A stretch of 64,000 nt of DNA. Origin: Streptomyces sp. NBC_01224 (GTDB taxonomy: Bacteria > Actinomycetota > Actinomycetes > Streptomycetales > Streptomycetaceae). Each line of letters begins with the position of its first letter. Position 1 is the stretch's first letter. The stretch covers positions 4,769,001 to 4,833,000 of the forward strand of contig NZ_CP108529.1 of NCBI RefSeq assembly GCF_036002945.1, given 5' to 3'. Made by a program: the position numbers and the translations under genes. A model generated the notes under the pieces. It made no database searches. It was not told the origin of the DNA and saw only the letters and a program-made list of their open reading frames with translations. Of this stretch, positions 42,550 through 50,917 are shown in pieces.

Positions 42550-42676
42550 TCCCGGGAGTCATCCGACTCCGGAAGTCGTCCGACAACGGCAGTCATCCGA
42601 CTCCGGAAGCCGTCCGACAACGGCAGCGATCCGACTCCGGAAGTCACCCGACCCCGGCAGCCGGCCGACCCCGGCA
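42541..42676 (+). repeat. Eight tandem 17-bp repeats, first one inside the peptide gene
   Basis: Units of 17 bases follow each other without gaps: GTCATCTGATCCCGGGA (42541-42557, holding the last two codons and the TGA), then GTCATCCGACTCCGGAA, GTCGTCCGACAACGGCA and five more variants to 42676. Units alternate between a CTCCGGAA type and a CAACGGCA type over the first five, so a 34-bp unit was probably amplified. CGACT-CCGGA-AGTCG hairpins can form across neighbouring units. The block lies in the leader between the peptide and the first oxygenase gene. Confidence 0.85.
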
Positions 42677-42824
42677 GTGACCTGACCGGGCGGCCGGCCG
42701 GCCCCGGAGCTGTCCGACTCCCGTAGTCCTCTTCGGATCCGACCCCCGACAGCGCCCTGACGGGGCCCGCCGGCCACCCGGCCGGCGGGCCCCGCAGCCG
42801 GAGCGTGAGCAAGGAGAGTGAGCC

Positions 42825-43694
42825 GTGAACTGGCTCGAACGCTGTGTTTCCGACGCGGAACGGTTCCTCAGTACGCAGTGGCGCCAAGGGCCCGTCGTGC
42901 TGCGGCCGGACGATCCGCCCACCGAGATCCTCACCCCCGCCGCCCTCGACGACCTCATCGACTCGGGCGCCCTGAGAGTGCCCTACGCCGGACTGTTCAC
43001 GATGGCGGGCGCCGTGCCGGAGGCGGCCTTCTGCCCGCCACGCGTGGTGGCCGGGCGGTATCTCGAAGGCTGGCTCGACCCGGAGCGCGTACGGACGCTG
43101 ATCCGGGAGGAACGGGCCACCCTGCAACTGCGCTACGTCAACCACTGGTACCCGCCGGTCCGGCAGCTCACCGCCGGTCTCTCCGAGCAACTCGGGCGGC
43201 TGGCCGAGGCGTTCTGCTTCTACTCGCAGCCCGGACGCTTCGGCGCCGTACACCGCGACGACGGCGACATCCTCGTGCTCCAGCTCAGCGGAGCCAAGCA
43301 CTGGCAGGTGTTCGGCGGCCCCACCGACGCGGGCTGGCAGCCCGTACGGGAGGACGACCCGGGCCCGGTCCTGCTCGACACCGTCGTACGGGCCGGCGAG
43401 GTCCTGTACGTCCCGAACGGCTACGCCCACACCGCGCAGGCCACCGAGGACGGCCCCTCGCTGCACCTCACGATCGCGCTGCGCGAGGCCGGCGCTGGTC
43501 ATCTGCGCGCGGAGCTGCAGTCCCTGCTCGCCTCCGGCCTCGCCCTGCCCGCCCGCCCCCTCGACGACGCGGATCTGACCGGGACGGCCGCCGCCCTCCT
43601 CGACCACTTCCGCGACAGGCTCGACAGCGCGAGCGCCGAGTCCCTCGTGCACAGCGCCCGCCTGCACGCGTACAGCAGCCGCCCCACGGCCTGA
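42825..43694 (+). CDS. JmjC/cupin-fold 2-oxoglutarate-type oxygenase, paralogue 1
   Basis: A 289-aa protein with the JmjC barrel of ribosomal-oxygenase-like (PF08007-type) enzymes. The iron triad is visible: HRD (His143, Asp145) in AVHRDDGDILVLQLSGAKHW, and His202 in GEVLYVPNGYAHTAQ. The C-terminal 80 residues form the helical dimerisation part typical of these hydroxylases. GTG 42825 follows AAGGAG. Enzymes of this class hydroxylate side chains of proteins or peptides. The nearby small peptide is the obvious candidate substrate, by inference only. Confidence 0.85.
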   Translation: MNWLERCVSDAERFLSTQWRQGPVVLRPDDPPTEILTPAALDDLIDSGALRVPYAGLFTMAGAVPEAAFCPPRVVAGRYLEGWLDPERVRTLIREERATLQLRYVNHWYPPVRQLTAGLSEQLGRLAEAFCFYSQPGRFGAVHRDDGDILVLQLSGAKHWQVFGGPTDAGWQPVREDDPGPVLLDTVVRAGEVLYVPNGYAHTAQATEDGPSLHLTIALREAGAGHLRAELQSLLASGLALPARPLDDADLTGTAAALLDHFRDRLDSASAESLVHSARLHAYSSRPTA

Positions 43695-43729
43695 CCGGCC
43701 GGAGCACCCGACGGAGAGTGAGACCAACG

Positions 43730-44608
43730 ATGGACTGGCTGAAGCGATGTGTCCGGGACGAGCAGGAGTTCTTCGCCAGGCACTGGCGTCGCGCACCGGC
43801 CGTGCTGCGCCCCGACGACCCCCCGGTGGACCTCCTGGACACCGCCGAACTGGACGGCCTGCTCGACGCCGGGCTGCTCAAGGTGCCCTACATCGGTCTC
43901 GTTCACGAGGACAGCCACGTACCCGCCGAGCGGTTCTGCACGCCCCGGGTGGTGCTCGGTGAGGTGGTCGAGGACTACGCGGACGCGGAACTCGTGCGCC
44001 GGCTGGTCGACGAGGAGCGGGCCACCGTACTGCTGCGGTACGTGGACCAGTGGCACCAGGGCGTACGGGCGCTCACCACGGGCCTTGCCGAGCAACTCGG
44101 CCGTCAGGTCGAGGCGTTCTGCTTCCGCACCCCCGCGGGCACCCGGGGCCGCCCCCTCCACCGCGACGACGCCGACGTCCTCGCGATCCAGATCAGCGGG
44201 GAGAAGCGCTGGCGCGTCCACGCCGGACCGGCCGACGGGAACTGGGAACCGGCCAGGGAGGACGGCGACCCGGGCGAGGTGCTGCTGGAGACCGTCCTGC
44301 GACCCGGCGAAGTCCTGTACGTACCGAGGGGGTTCGCGCACCATGCGGACGCCGTGGGCGACGCTCCGTCCGTGCATCTCTCGTTGACCGTACGCGAGGC
44401 GGGCACCGCGAACCTGTACGCCCTGCTGCAGGCTCTCCTCGCGGACGGAGCCGCGATCCCCGGCCGGCCGCTCGACGAGGAGGCGCTCACCGATGCCGCC
44501 GAGGCCCTGATCGGCCACACCCGCCGCACCCTGGCGACCCTGACCCCCGAGGCACTGGTGGCCCACGCGCGCGCCGCCATGCGCGCGACGATGCCGGCCG
44601 CCGCGTGA
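43730..44608 (+). CDS. JmjC/cupin-fold 2-oxoglutarate-type oxygenase, paralogue 2
   Basis: A 292-aa paralogue of the preceding gene (shared LRPDDPP, EERAT, RYV and EQLGR blocks), 35 bases downstream in the same operon. Iron ligands are His144 and Asp146 in LHRDDADVLAIQISGEKRW, and His204 in GEVLYVPRGFAHH. Two divergent copies could act on different residues or as a heterodimer. The gene ends 51 bases before a hairpin terminator. Confidence 0.85.
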   Translation: MDWLKRCVRDEQEFFARHWRRAPAVLRPDDPPVDLLDTAELDGLLDAGLLKVPYIGLVHEDSHVPAERFCTPRVVLGEVVEDYADAELVRRLVDEERATVLLRYVDQWHQGVRALTTGLAEQLGRQVEAFCFRTPAGTRGRPLHRDDADVLAIQISGEKRWRVHAGPADGNWEPAREDGDPGEVLLETVLRPGEVLYVPRGFAHHADAVGDAPSVHLSLTVREAGTANLYALLQALLADGAAIPGRPLDEEALTDAAEALIGHTRRTLATLTPEALVAHARAAMRATMPAAA

Positions 44609-44659
44609 CCCGTCCGGCCGGTGCCGGTCCCTGAACCGCCGCGCAGCCCACAGCGCACA

Positions 44660-44683
44660 GCCCCCGAAGCTGCGTTCGGGGGC
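44660..44683 (+). terminator. Intrinsic terminator of the oxygenase operon
   Basis: GCCCCCGAA pairs perfectly with TTCGGGGGC around GCTGCG and is followed by CTTT. Confidence 0.8.
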
Positions 44684-44799
44684 CTTTGCGCAGTCCTGAC
44701 GCGACAAGATCTTTTCTGCCTGTCCCTTCTGCCTATCCTTGCCCGGGGCATCCGATGCGCCGGTCGGCACCACCCGTCAGACGGCGACGAGGGGGGTAC

Positions 44800-45861
44800 G
44801 TGGAAGGGCAGGAGCAGGTACGCACCGGGCCGTTCGAGGCGGCCCGGGGGCTGGGCGAGAACGACCTCGCCGTATACGGCTGGGTCCTCGAACACCGTAC
44901 GGGCGACCCGGAGTCCGTATCCGAGGCCACCGGGATCGGCCCCGAGGAGGCCGGACTGAGCCTGGAACGGCTGCGGCGGGCCCGGTTGTTGCACGAGCAG
45001 GACGTTCCCGGGAGCTCCCGGGAGCTGTTCGCGGTAGCGCCCGAGACCGCGCTGGCGCAGTTGGCCGCGCCCGTGGAGGCGAAGATACGCGAACAGCAGG
45101 ACAGGCTCGCAGGTATGCGCCAGGACCTCGGTCCCTTCGTCGCGTGCTATCACCAGCGGCATTCCCGCAGCGAGTCGTTGGAGCTGCTGGAGAACGTGCA
45201 GGACGTCCGCAACACCCTCAACCAGGCGTCGAACCGCTGTCGCAAAGAGGTGCTGACCAGCCAGCCCGGCGGCGGGGCGCGGGATCCCGAAGCGATGCGG
45301 GAGGCGCTGGTGCGGGACCAGTCGATGCTGGAGCGCGGCATCCAGCTGCGTACGCTCTACCACCACACGGCCCGTTTCAACGGCCCCAGTCAAGCCTACG
45401 TTGCCGCCGCGTCGGCGCTGGGCGGCAAGTACCGCACCGCGCACGAACTGTTCGGCCGGCTCATCGTCTTCGACCGCGAGCTCGCCTTCATCCCCGTGCA
45501 GGACGACAGCTGGGGCGCTGTCGTCATACGGGATCCGTCCACGGTCAGGTACCTCTGCGAGATCTTCGAGCAGACCTGGGACCGCGCCACCCCGTTCGCC
45601 GATGCCGTCAGCCAGGGTCTGGAAGAGGTGTCCCGGGAGATCCACGAGACGATCGTCCGGCTGCTCGCAGCAGGTCTGAAGGACGAGGCCATCGCACGCA
45701 GACTCGGTATGTCGCTGCGTACCGCCCGTCGGCACATCGCCGACATCATGGAGGAGCTGGACGCCACGAGCCGCTTCCAGGCAGGCGCCCATGCCGCGGC
45801 CCGGGGGCTCCTGGCGAGCACCGCTCCCGAAGCGGAATCGCCTGACAGCCCGGTCGCCTGA
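44800..45861 (+). CDS. LuxR-family regulator with TrmB-like N-terminus
   Basis: A 353-aa transcriptional regulator. The N-terminus has a winged-helix-like pattern (GENDLAVYGWVLEHRTGDPE, SVSEATGIGPEEAGLSLERL). The centre is helical and probably senses a ligand. The C-terminal HTH is LLAAGLKDEAIARRLGMSLR followed by TARRHIADIMEELDATSRF. GTG 44800 follows GAGGGGGG. Regulators of this build accompany many Streptomyces specialised-metabolite and peptide loci. It lies just after the oxygenase operon and may control it. There is no TTA codon. Confidence 0.88.
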   Translation: MEGQEQVRTGPFEAARGLGENDLAVYGWVLEHRTGDPESVSEATGIGPEEAGLSLERLRRARLLHEQDVPGSSRELFAVAPETALAQLAAPVEAKIREQQDRLAGMRQDLGPFVACYHQRHSRSESLELLENVQDVRNTLNQASNRCRKEVLTSQPGGGARDPEAMREALVRDQSMLERGIQLRTLYHHTARFNGPSQAYVAAASALGGKYRTAHELFGRLIVFDRELAFIPVQDDSWGAVVIRDPSTVRYLCEIFEQTWDRATPFADAVSQGLEEVSREIHETIVRLLAAGLKDEAIARRLGMSLRTARRHIADIMEELDATSRFQAGAHAAARGLLASTAPEAESPDSPVA

Positions 45862-46025
45862 CGTCCGCCGGCCGACGGACGGCCGTATCCGTCGGTGTCC
45901 GGACCGTGCTCCCGGTAGCGAACTCACGCGACTGGCCCGGGGCCCGTCCGGTGTCGGATGCTGTCAGCAGAGACCGCGCGGGACGCTTCCCGCGCGGCGC
46001 TTCGGCGGCGAGTACGAGGAGGGAC

Positions 46026-46487
46026 ATGGACGGCCGGCCCCTGGCACCTCCGGCACCCCGGGCGGAGAGTGAAGGCACGCTCCATCTGCGGGAGTTGCTG
46101 CTGTTTCTCTCCGTGCACCTGGACCGGGCGCCCGGCGTGATGTGGCCCGAGTACGAACATCCGGCCCTCGGTAGCCCGCAACGGCCGGATGCACTCGACG
46201 GCCTGGCCGCCGAACTCGGCCTGCGTACCGGCCTGGTCGCGAGCAGCCGGGGAAGCCGCACATGCGAGGGGGCACGGAACCCTGCCGCGCATCTGGTGAT
46301 CCATCAGACCGAGGGTGCGGGGTTGTGGCGACTGCGCGGCGACCGGGCCGATGGCGGCGCGGGGGCCTTCCGGCACCGGCTGCGGTCGGGCGAAGTCCTC
46401 TACATTCCGGCACGCTGGTCCTGGACGGTGGAACTGACGCCGGGAGCACAGTATGTGATCACAGATCTGACGCCGCCCGGCAGTTAG
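46026..46487 (+). CDS. Degenerate cupin-like protein, metal ligands lost
   Basis: A 153-aa protein whose second half aligns with the JmjC/cupin core of the two oxygenases: NPAAHLVIHQTEGAGLWRL against GDILVLQLSGAKHW, and GEVLYIPARWSWTVEL against GEVLYVPNGYAHTAQ. In this alignment the three iron ligands become Ala83, Asn85 and Trp133, so it should bind no iron. It may be a substrate-binding or regulatory partner. ATG 46026 follows GAGGAGGGAC. The same-strand LuxR gene lies 164 bases upstream. Confidence 0.75.
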   Translation: MDGRPLAPPAPRAESEGTLHLRELLLFLSVHLDRAPGVMWPEYEHPALGSPQRPDALDGLAAELGLRTGLVASSRGSRTCEGARNPAAHLVIHQTEGAGLWRLRGDRADGGAGAFRHRLRSGEVLYIPARWSWTVELTPGAQYVITDLTPPGS

Positions 46488-46524
46488 GCCCTGCCGGCCC
46501 CTTGGACGCCGGGCGCCCGTGGGA

Positions 46525-46755
46525 TCAGCCGCCCCATGAGGTGTCGCACGTGTGCACCACTCCCTGGCCCTGCAGTTCCCCGTCCGCGACGTTCCATCCG
46601 GTGGCGGGGTCGCCCGTGGTCCCCTCGGCGGAGACGTGCACCGACGAGAGCTCGATGCCGCCGCAATCGATGTCGGCGGCGCACGCGGGGGAGCCGGACT
46701 GGAGGGCCAACAGGGCGGCGGTGGCGGTGAGGAGCAGGGCAAGGCGCTTCGGCAT
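46525..46755 (-). CDS. 76-aa secreted Cys-containing peptide of unknown function
   Basis: A clear Sec signal (MPKRLALLLTATAALLALQS, cleavage near SPACA) followed by about 50 residues with Cys in ADIDCGGIE and VVHTCDTSWGG, probably one disulfide. GGGGGAA precedes the ATG closely. It converges with the degenerate cupin gene. No family is recognised. Its nearness to the peptide-oxygenase genes suggests a part in the same locus, without proof. Confidence 0.65.
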   Translation of the reverse strand: MPKRLALLLTATAALLALQSGSPACAADIDCGGIELSSVHVSAEGTTGDPATGWNVADGELQGQGVVHTCDTSWGG

Positions 46756-46957
46756 GATTCCCCCAGGGACATGGTGTGGGGCCCGCCCTTCCGGCGGGCC
46801 CGCTCCGTTCGTGCGGCGTGTGACCACACTGGCCCAGGCCCGTCGCGTATGTACGGGAGCGAGCCCCTCACCAAGGTGCGTGACCGCTAAGTGAAGGGGG
46901 CTCGAATGCCCTCAAGCCGGTGGAATTCCGGCGAAGTTCAGGTTCGCGCACGCACCC

Positions 46958-47185
46958 TCAGGTCAAGTAGCCCCGCTGGATGGCCAGCACCACGAGCTGG
47001 GTCCGGTTGCTCGTGCCCGTCTTGTCGCGGAGTCGGCGCAGATGCGTGTCGACCGTGTGCGGGCTGATGCCCAGCCGACGGCCGATTCCCCAGTAGGTCT
47101 CGCCTCCTGCGAGCAGCGTCAGGACCTGACGTTCGCGGGGGGTCAGTGTGGGCTCGCAGACAACGGTGTTCAGGGCGTCCGGCAT
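46958..47185 (-). CDS. Stand-alone LuxR HTH protein (75 aa)
   Basis: A complete LuxR/GerE helix-turn-helix (LTPRERQVLTLLAGGETYWG, then ISPHTVDTHLRRLRDKTGTS) with only 15 residues before it and no receiver or sensor domain. GAGGAGGAG precedes ATG 47185 at good spacing, so it is not obviously a truncation. The TYWGIGRRLGIS segment departs from the usual NKEIA motif. It may act as a small DNA-binding partner of the larger LuxR at 44800. Confidence 0.78.
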   Translation of the reverse strand: MPDALNTVVCEPTLTPRERQVLTLLAGGETYWGIGRRLGISPHTVDTHLRRLRDKTGTSNRTQLVVLAIQRGYLT

Positions 47186-47887
47186 GGCGGGCTCCTCCTC
47201 GTCGACGGGTGACCGGCGGGCGCCCTGCAGGGGCTGGTCCCGTCCGGGCATCCACCACACTGCGACACCTGCGAACCCACCCGCGAGAGGCCGGACGCCT
47301 CATCAACCTGCCTGACAGCAAGGCGAGGTGGCGACAAAGAGGGACGAAGCGCTCTGCGTCGTTGCGGGGGCGGGCGCAGGGCCGGTGCCGGACCGACGCG
47401 GGGCGTCGCGGGCGGGCCCAGCGATTCCCGTCCTGGTGGGCCGGGATGGGTCACACATGGGTCACGTGGCAGGTACCGGTCAAAATGGACCCAAGGGGGG
47501 TGGCCGTAAAGCTCCTCGGTGACGCACAGGAAGCTAACAGCCATCACTGACATCGCCGGATCCCGGCCGCCGCTGCGGCCCGGGGAGTGGTGCTGTGCGG
47601 CAGCCGTCACCGGCCTCGGCGCGCCCGTGGGGACGCCGGAACCGCCACGGGGACCCCACTCCGGGGGGGAGCCGTGAAGTGTTTTATCGGGCAAAACGTG
47701 TCAAATGGCGTTAGATTTCCTCTCACTGAACCAGGCGATGCGGCAGCCCTGCCCGGCCTTGAGCGTCCTCTGTGAAGTCCCGGGCTTCGAGATCGAGAAA
47801 GCGGACCCGGTCGAGGCCGGTCCCTGGACACCGGCCCACCAGCAGCCCCCGGGTCCACGACACCGGGGCGCGTCGACGAGGGAAGAC
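47186..47887. other. 700-base intergenic region before the antiporter gene
   Basis: No gene is recognised. An imperfect palindrome, GTTTT-N7-AAAAC (47681-47697), lies in an AT-rich patch about 200 bases upstream of the antiporter start and is a possible regulator site. A longer in-frame opening from 47705 lacks a ribosome site. Confidence 0.35.
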
Positions 47888-49348
47888 ATGACTGACACGG
47901 GCAGCAACGCCAAGACGGCCGCCGTCGAACCGCCGGCGGCCGTCAAGCTCACCCTGCTGACGCTGACGGCGATGGTCGTCGGCTCGATGGTGGGCGCCGG
48001 AGTGTTCTCCCTGCCGCGGCGTTTCGCCGAGGAGACCGGCGTGGCCGGCGCACTGATCGCCTGGGCGATCGCGGGCGTCGGCATGCTCATGCTCGCCTTC
48101 GTGTTCCAGGCCCTCGCCGTCCGCAGGCCGGACCTGGATGCCGGTGTCTACGCGTACGCGAAGGCCGGATTCGGCGAGTACCTCGGCTTCTTCTCCGCCT
48201 TCGGATACTGGGCCAGCGCCTGCGTCGGCAACGTCACCTACTGGGTGCTGATCATGTCGACCATCGGCGCCGTCTGGCCGAGCCTCGGAGACGGGGACAC
48301 CCTTCTCGCAGTGGTCCTGTCGACGCTGGGCCTGTGGGCGTTCTTCTTCCTGATCCGGCGCGGCGTCAAGGAAGCGACGGCCATCAACAAGATCGTCACC
48401 GTGGCCAAGGTCGTACCGATCCTGGTCTTCGTCATCCTGGCGCTGTTCTACTTCCAACCGTCCGTCTTCGCCGACAACTTCGGCGGCGCCGACTACGCAG
48501 GATCGCTGTTCAACCAGGTCCGCGGCACGATGCTCGCCACCGTGTTCGTCTTCCTCGGAGTCGAGGGCGCCAGCGTGTACTCCCGGCACGCCAAGCGCCG
48601 CGAGGACGTCGGCCGGGCCACGATCCTCGGGTTCCTGAGCGTCTTCGCCATCTTCGCCTCCGTCACCATCGTGTCGTACGGGCTGATGCCGATGAGCGAG
48701 ATCGCCGAGCTGCGCCAGCCCTCCATGGCAGGGGTCCTGGAGCACGCGGTCGGCACCTGGGGAAAGGTCTTCGTCAGCGTCGGGCTCATCGTCTCCGTCC
48801 TCGGCGCCTATCTGGCCTGGACCCTGATGGCCGCCGAGGTCCTCTTCGTCGCGGCCAAGGACAACGACATGCCCCGGTTCCTCGGCCGCTCCACCACCGC
48901 CGACGTACCCGTCCCGGCACTGCTGATGACCACGTTGCTGAGTCAGATCGTCCTCGTCGTGACGATGTTCTCCGACGACGCCTTCAACTTCGCGCTCGAT
49001 CTGACCAGCGCGCTGAGCCTGATCCTGTTCCTCCTCGCCGCCGCGTTCGCGGTGAAGATCGCGTTCCGGCCGGGCCGTGAAGGCACGGTGGGCGACAGCA
49101 CCCGGCGTGAACTCGTGACCGCCGCGATCGCCACGCTCTACACCGCGTTCCTTCTCTACGCGGCGGGGCTGAAGTTCGTCCTGATCTCCTTCATCCTCTA
49201 CGCCCCCGCGACCCTCCTGTTCATCAAGGCCCGGCGCGAGCAGAAGCGTCGGCTGTTCTCGCCCGCGGAAGCCGTGATCTGCGCCGTCTCGGTCGTCGGC
49301 GCCATCGTGGGTGTGACCGCCCTGGCGGCCGGCTGGATCGAACTCTGA
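47888..49348 (+). CDS. arcD: APC-family basic amino-acid antiporter (ArcD-like)
   Basis: A 486-aa transporter of the APC superfamily with about 12-13 helices. The N-terminal MVGAGVFSLPRRFAEETG is the glycine-rich TM1 of the arginine/ornithine and histidine/histamine antiporters. FVFLGVEGASVYSRHAKRRE is the conserved TM6-7 region. ATG 47888 follows GAGGGAAGAC. The arginine deiminase gene lies 54 bases downstream, which supports arginine uptake against ornithine or citrulline export. Confidence 0.9.
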   Translation: MTDTGSNAKTAAVEPPAAVKLTLLTLTAMVVGSMVGAGVFSLPRRFAEETGVAGALIAWAIAGVGMLMLAFVFQALAVRRPDLDAGVYAYAKAGFGEYLGFFSAFGYWASACVGNVTYWVLIMSTIGAVWPSLGDGDTLLAVVLSTLGLWAFFFLIRRGVKEATAINKIVTVAKVVPILVFVILALFYFQPSVFADNFGGADYAGSLFNQVRGTMLATVFVFLGVEGASVYSRHAKRREDVGRATILGFLSVFAIFASVTIVSYGLMPMSEIAELRQPSMAGVLEHAVGTWGKVFVSVGLIVSVLGAYLAWTLMAAEVLFVAAKDNDMPRFLGRSTTADVPVPALLMTTLLSQIVLVVTMFSDDAFNFALDLTSALSLILFLLAAAFAVKIAFRPGREGTVGDSTRRELVTAAIATLYTAFLLYAAGLKFVLISFILYAPATLLFIKARREQKRRLFSPAEAVICAVSVVGAIVGVTALAAGWIEL

Positions 49349-49402
49349 CCACTACGCACCCTCCATCCGCAAACGCACACCCATCCGACCGAAAGGCACA
49401 CC

Positions 49403-50662
49403 GTGACGAGCACCGACACCACCGAGCCGGCCCTCGGCGTCCACTCCGAGGTCGGAAAGCTGCGCAAGGTGCTGGTCTGCGCTCCCGGCCTCGCACATCG
49501 CAGGCTCACCCCCACCAACTCCGACGACCTGCTCTTCGACGACGTGATGTGGGTGGAGAACGCCCAGCGCGACCACGCCGACTTCGTCAACAAACTCCGC
49601 CGACGCGGTGTCGAGGTCGTCGAACTGCACGACCTGCTCGCCGAGACGATGGCCGTCACGGAAGCCAGGACGTGGCTCCTCGACCGCAAGATCACCGCGA
49701 ACGAGGTCGGCATCGGGCTCCTGGACGACACGAGAGCCTTCCTGGAGACGCTCCGGCCCGGCCCGCTCGCCGAGTTCCTGATCGGTGGCCTGGCCGTCGC
49801 CGACCTCCCCGACGACTTCCGCTCCCCGCACGTGGCCCTGGCTCGCGAGTCCACCGGCGCCCGCGAGTATCTGATGCCCCCGCTGCCCAACACCCTCTAC
49901 ACCCGTGACACCACCTGCTGGCTCTACGGCGGACTGACGATGAACCCCCTGTACTGGCCCGCCCGCCACGACGAAACCCTGCTGATGAAGGCGATCTACA
50001 CCTTTCACCCCGACTTCAAGGGCTCCACGGTGTGGTGGGGAGATCCGGAACGGGACTGGGGCCGGGCCACCTTCGAAGGCGGCGACATCATGCCTGTCGG
50101 CAAGGGCGTGGTGCTCATGGGCATGAGCGAACGCACCTCGCGCCAGGCCATCACCCAGGTCACGGACGCCTTGTTCAAGAACGGCGCCGCCGAGCACGTG
50201 ATCGTGGCGGGCATGCCCAAACTGCGCGCCGCCATGCACCTCGACACCGTCTTCACCTTCGCCGACCGGGACCTCGTCACCCTCTATCCGAAGATCATGG
50301 ATGATGTCCATGCCTTCTCCCTGCGGCCCAGCGACAAGGCCCCGGGAGTCGAGATCACCGACGAGGGCACGACCCCGTTCGTCGACGTGGTCACCAAGGG
50401 GCTCGGCCTGCCCGGGCTCAGGGTGATCGAGACCGGCGGTGATGTGTATGCCTCGGAGCGCCAGCAATGGGACAGCGGCAACAACGCCGTGGCCCTGGAA
50501 CCGGGCGTCGTCTTCACCTACGACCGCAACACCCAGACCAACACCCTCCTGCGCAAGGCCGGCGTCGAGGTCATCACCATCGTCGGCGCCGAACTCGGCC
50601 GCGGCCGAGGCGGCGGCCACTGCATGACCTGCCCCCTGGTCCGGGACGCAGTCGCCTTCTGA
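49403..50662 (+). CDS. arcA: Arginine deiminase
   Basis: A 419-aa enzyme hydrolysing arginine to citrulline and ammonia. LGVHSEVGKLRKVLVCAPGL, LYTRDTTCWLYGG, FEGGDIMPVGKGVVLMGMSE (with the catalytic His context AAMHLDTVFTF) and the terminal GGGHCMTCPL with nucleophile Cys407 are all present. Its length matches the family. GTG 49403 follows AAAGG. It forms an operon with the antiporter. Ornithine carbamoyltransferase and carbamate kinase are not adjacent, so ATP gain from the full pathway would need genes elsewhere. Confidence 0.96.
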   Translation: MTSTDTTEPALGVHSEVGKLRKVLVCAPGLAHRRLTPTNSDDLLFDDVMWVENAQRDHADFVNKLRRRGVEVVELHDLLAETMAVTEARTWLLDRKITANEVGIGLLDDTRAFLETLRPGPLAEFLIGGLAVADLPDDFRSPHVALARESTGAREYLMPPLPNTLYTRDTTCWLYGGLTMNPLYWPARHDETLLMKAIYTFHPDFKGSTVWWGDPERDWGRATFEGGDIMPVGKGVVLMGMSERTSRQAITQVTDALFKNGAAEHVIVAGMPKLRAAMHLDTVFTFADRDLVTLYPKIMDDVHAFSLRPSDKAPGVEITDEGTTPFVDVVTKGLGLPGLRVIETGGDVYASERQQWDSGNNAVALEPGVVFTYDRNTQTNTLLRKAGVEVITIVGAELGRGRGGGHCMTCPLVRDAVAF

Positions 50663-50867
50663 CACCCCACCGCCCGCGACCGTTCCTCACCCTTCCGGTA
50701 CCGGCGTCCAGGTGATGGCCCAGTCGGACTGCGGCCGGCGGCGCCGGACGCGGACGCTGCCACCGCCGCTGCCCGACGGCCGAGCGGCGCGGCTCGGGCC
50801 GGACGGCGCGGACCTGCCGGGCGCGCCCGCGCATGCCTCAGGGGCCTTCCGGCGCGGTCCGGACAAC

Positions 50868-50902
50868 AGACAAGCCCTGGGCCACCGGCCCGGGGCTTGT
50901 CT
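50868..50902. terminator. 16-bp bidirectional terminator
   Basis: AGACAAGCCCTGGGCC pairs with GGCCCGGGGCTTGTCT (one G-U) around ACC. It lies between the arginine deiminase gene and the convergent conflict gene. Confidence 0.85.
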
Positions 50903-50917
50903 GCGCGACCCCGCGCG

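Noticed and set aside
42541..42676. CRISPR array
   Set aside because: The repeats are 17 bp and adjoin without spacers, and there are no cas genes.
42531..43796. 421-aa minus-strand frame containing a repeated Gly-Arg-Leu-Pro-type tail
   Set aside because: Its apparent protein repeat is the reverse reading of the 17-bp DNA repeat, and the rest is antisense to the oxygenase gene.
50868..50902. Attachment site or IS end
   Set aside because: It is a single symmetrical hairpin between convergent genes and is best explained as a terminator; no second copy or transposase is near.
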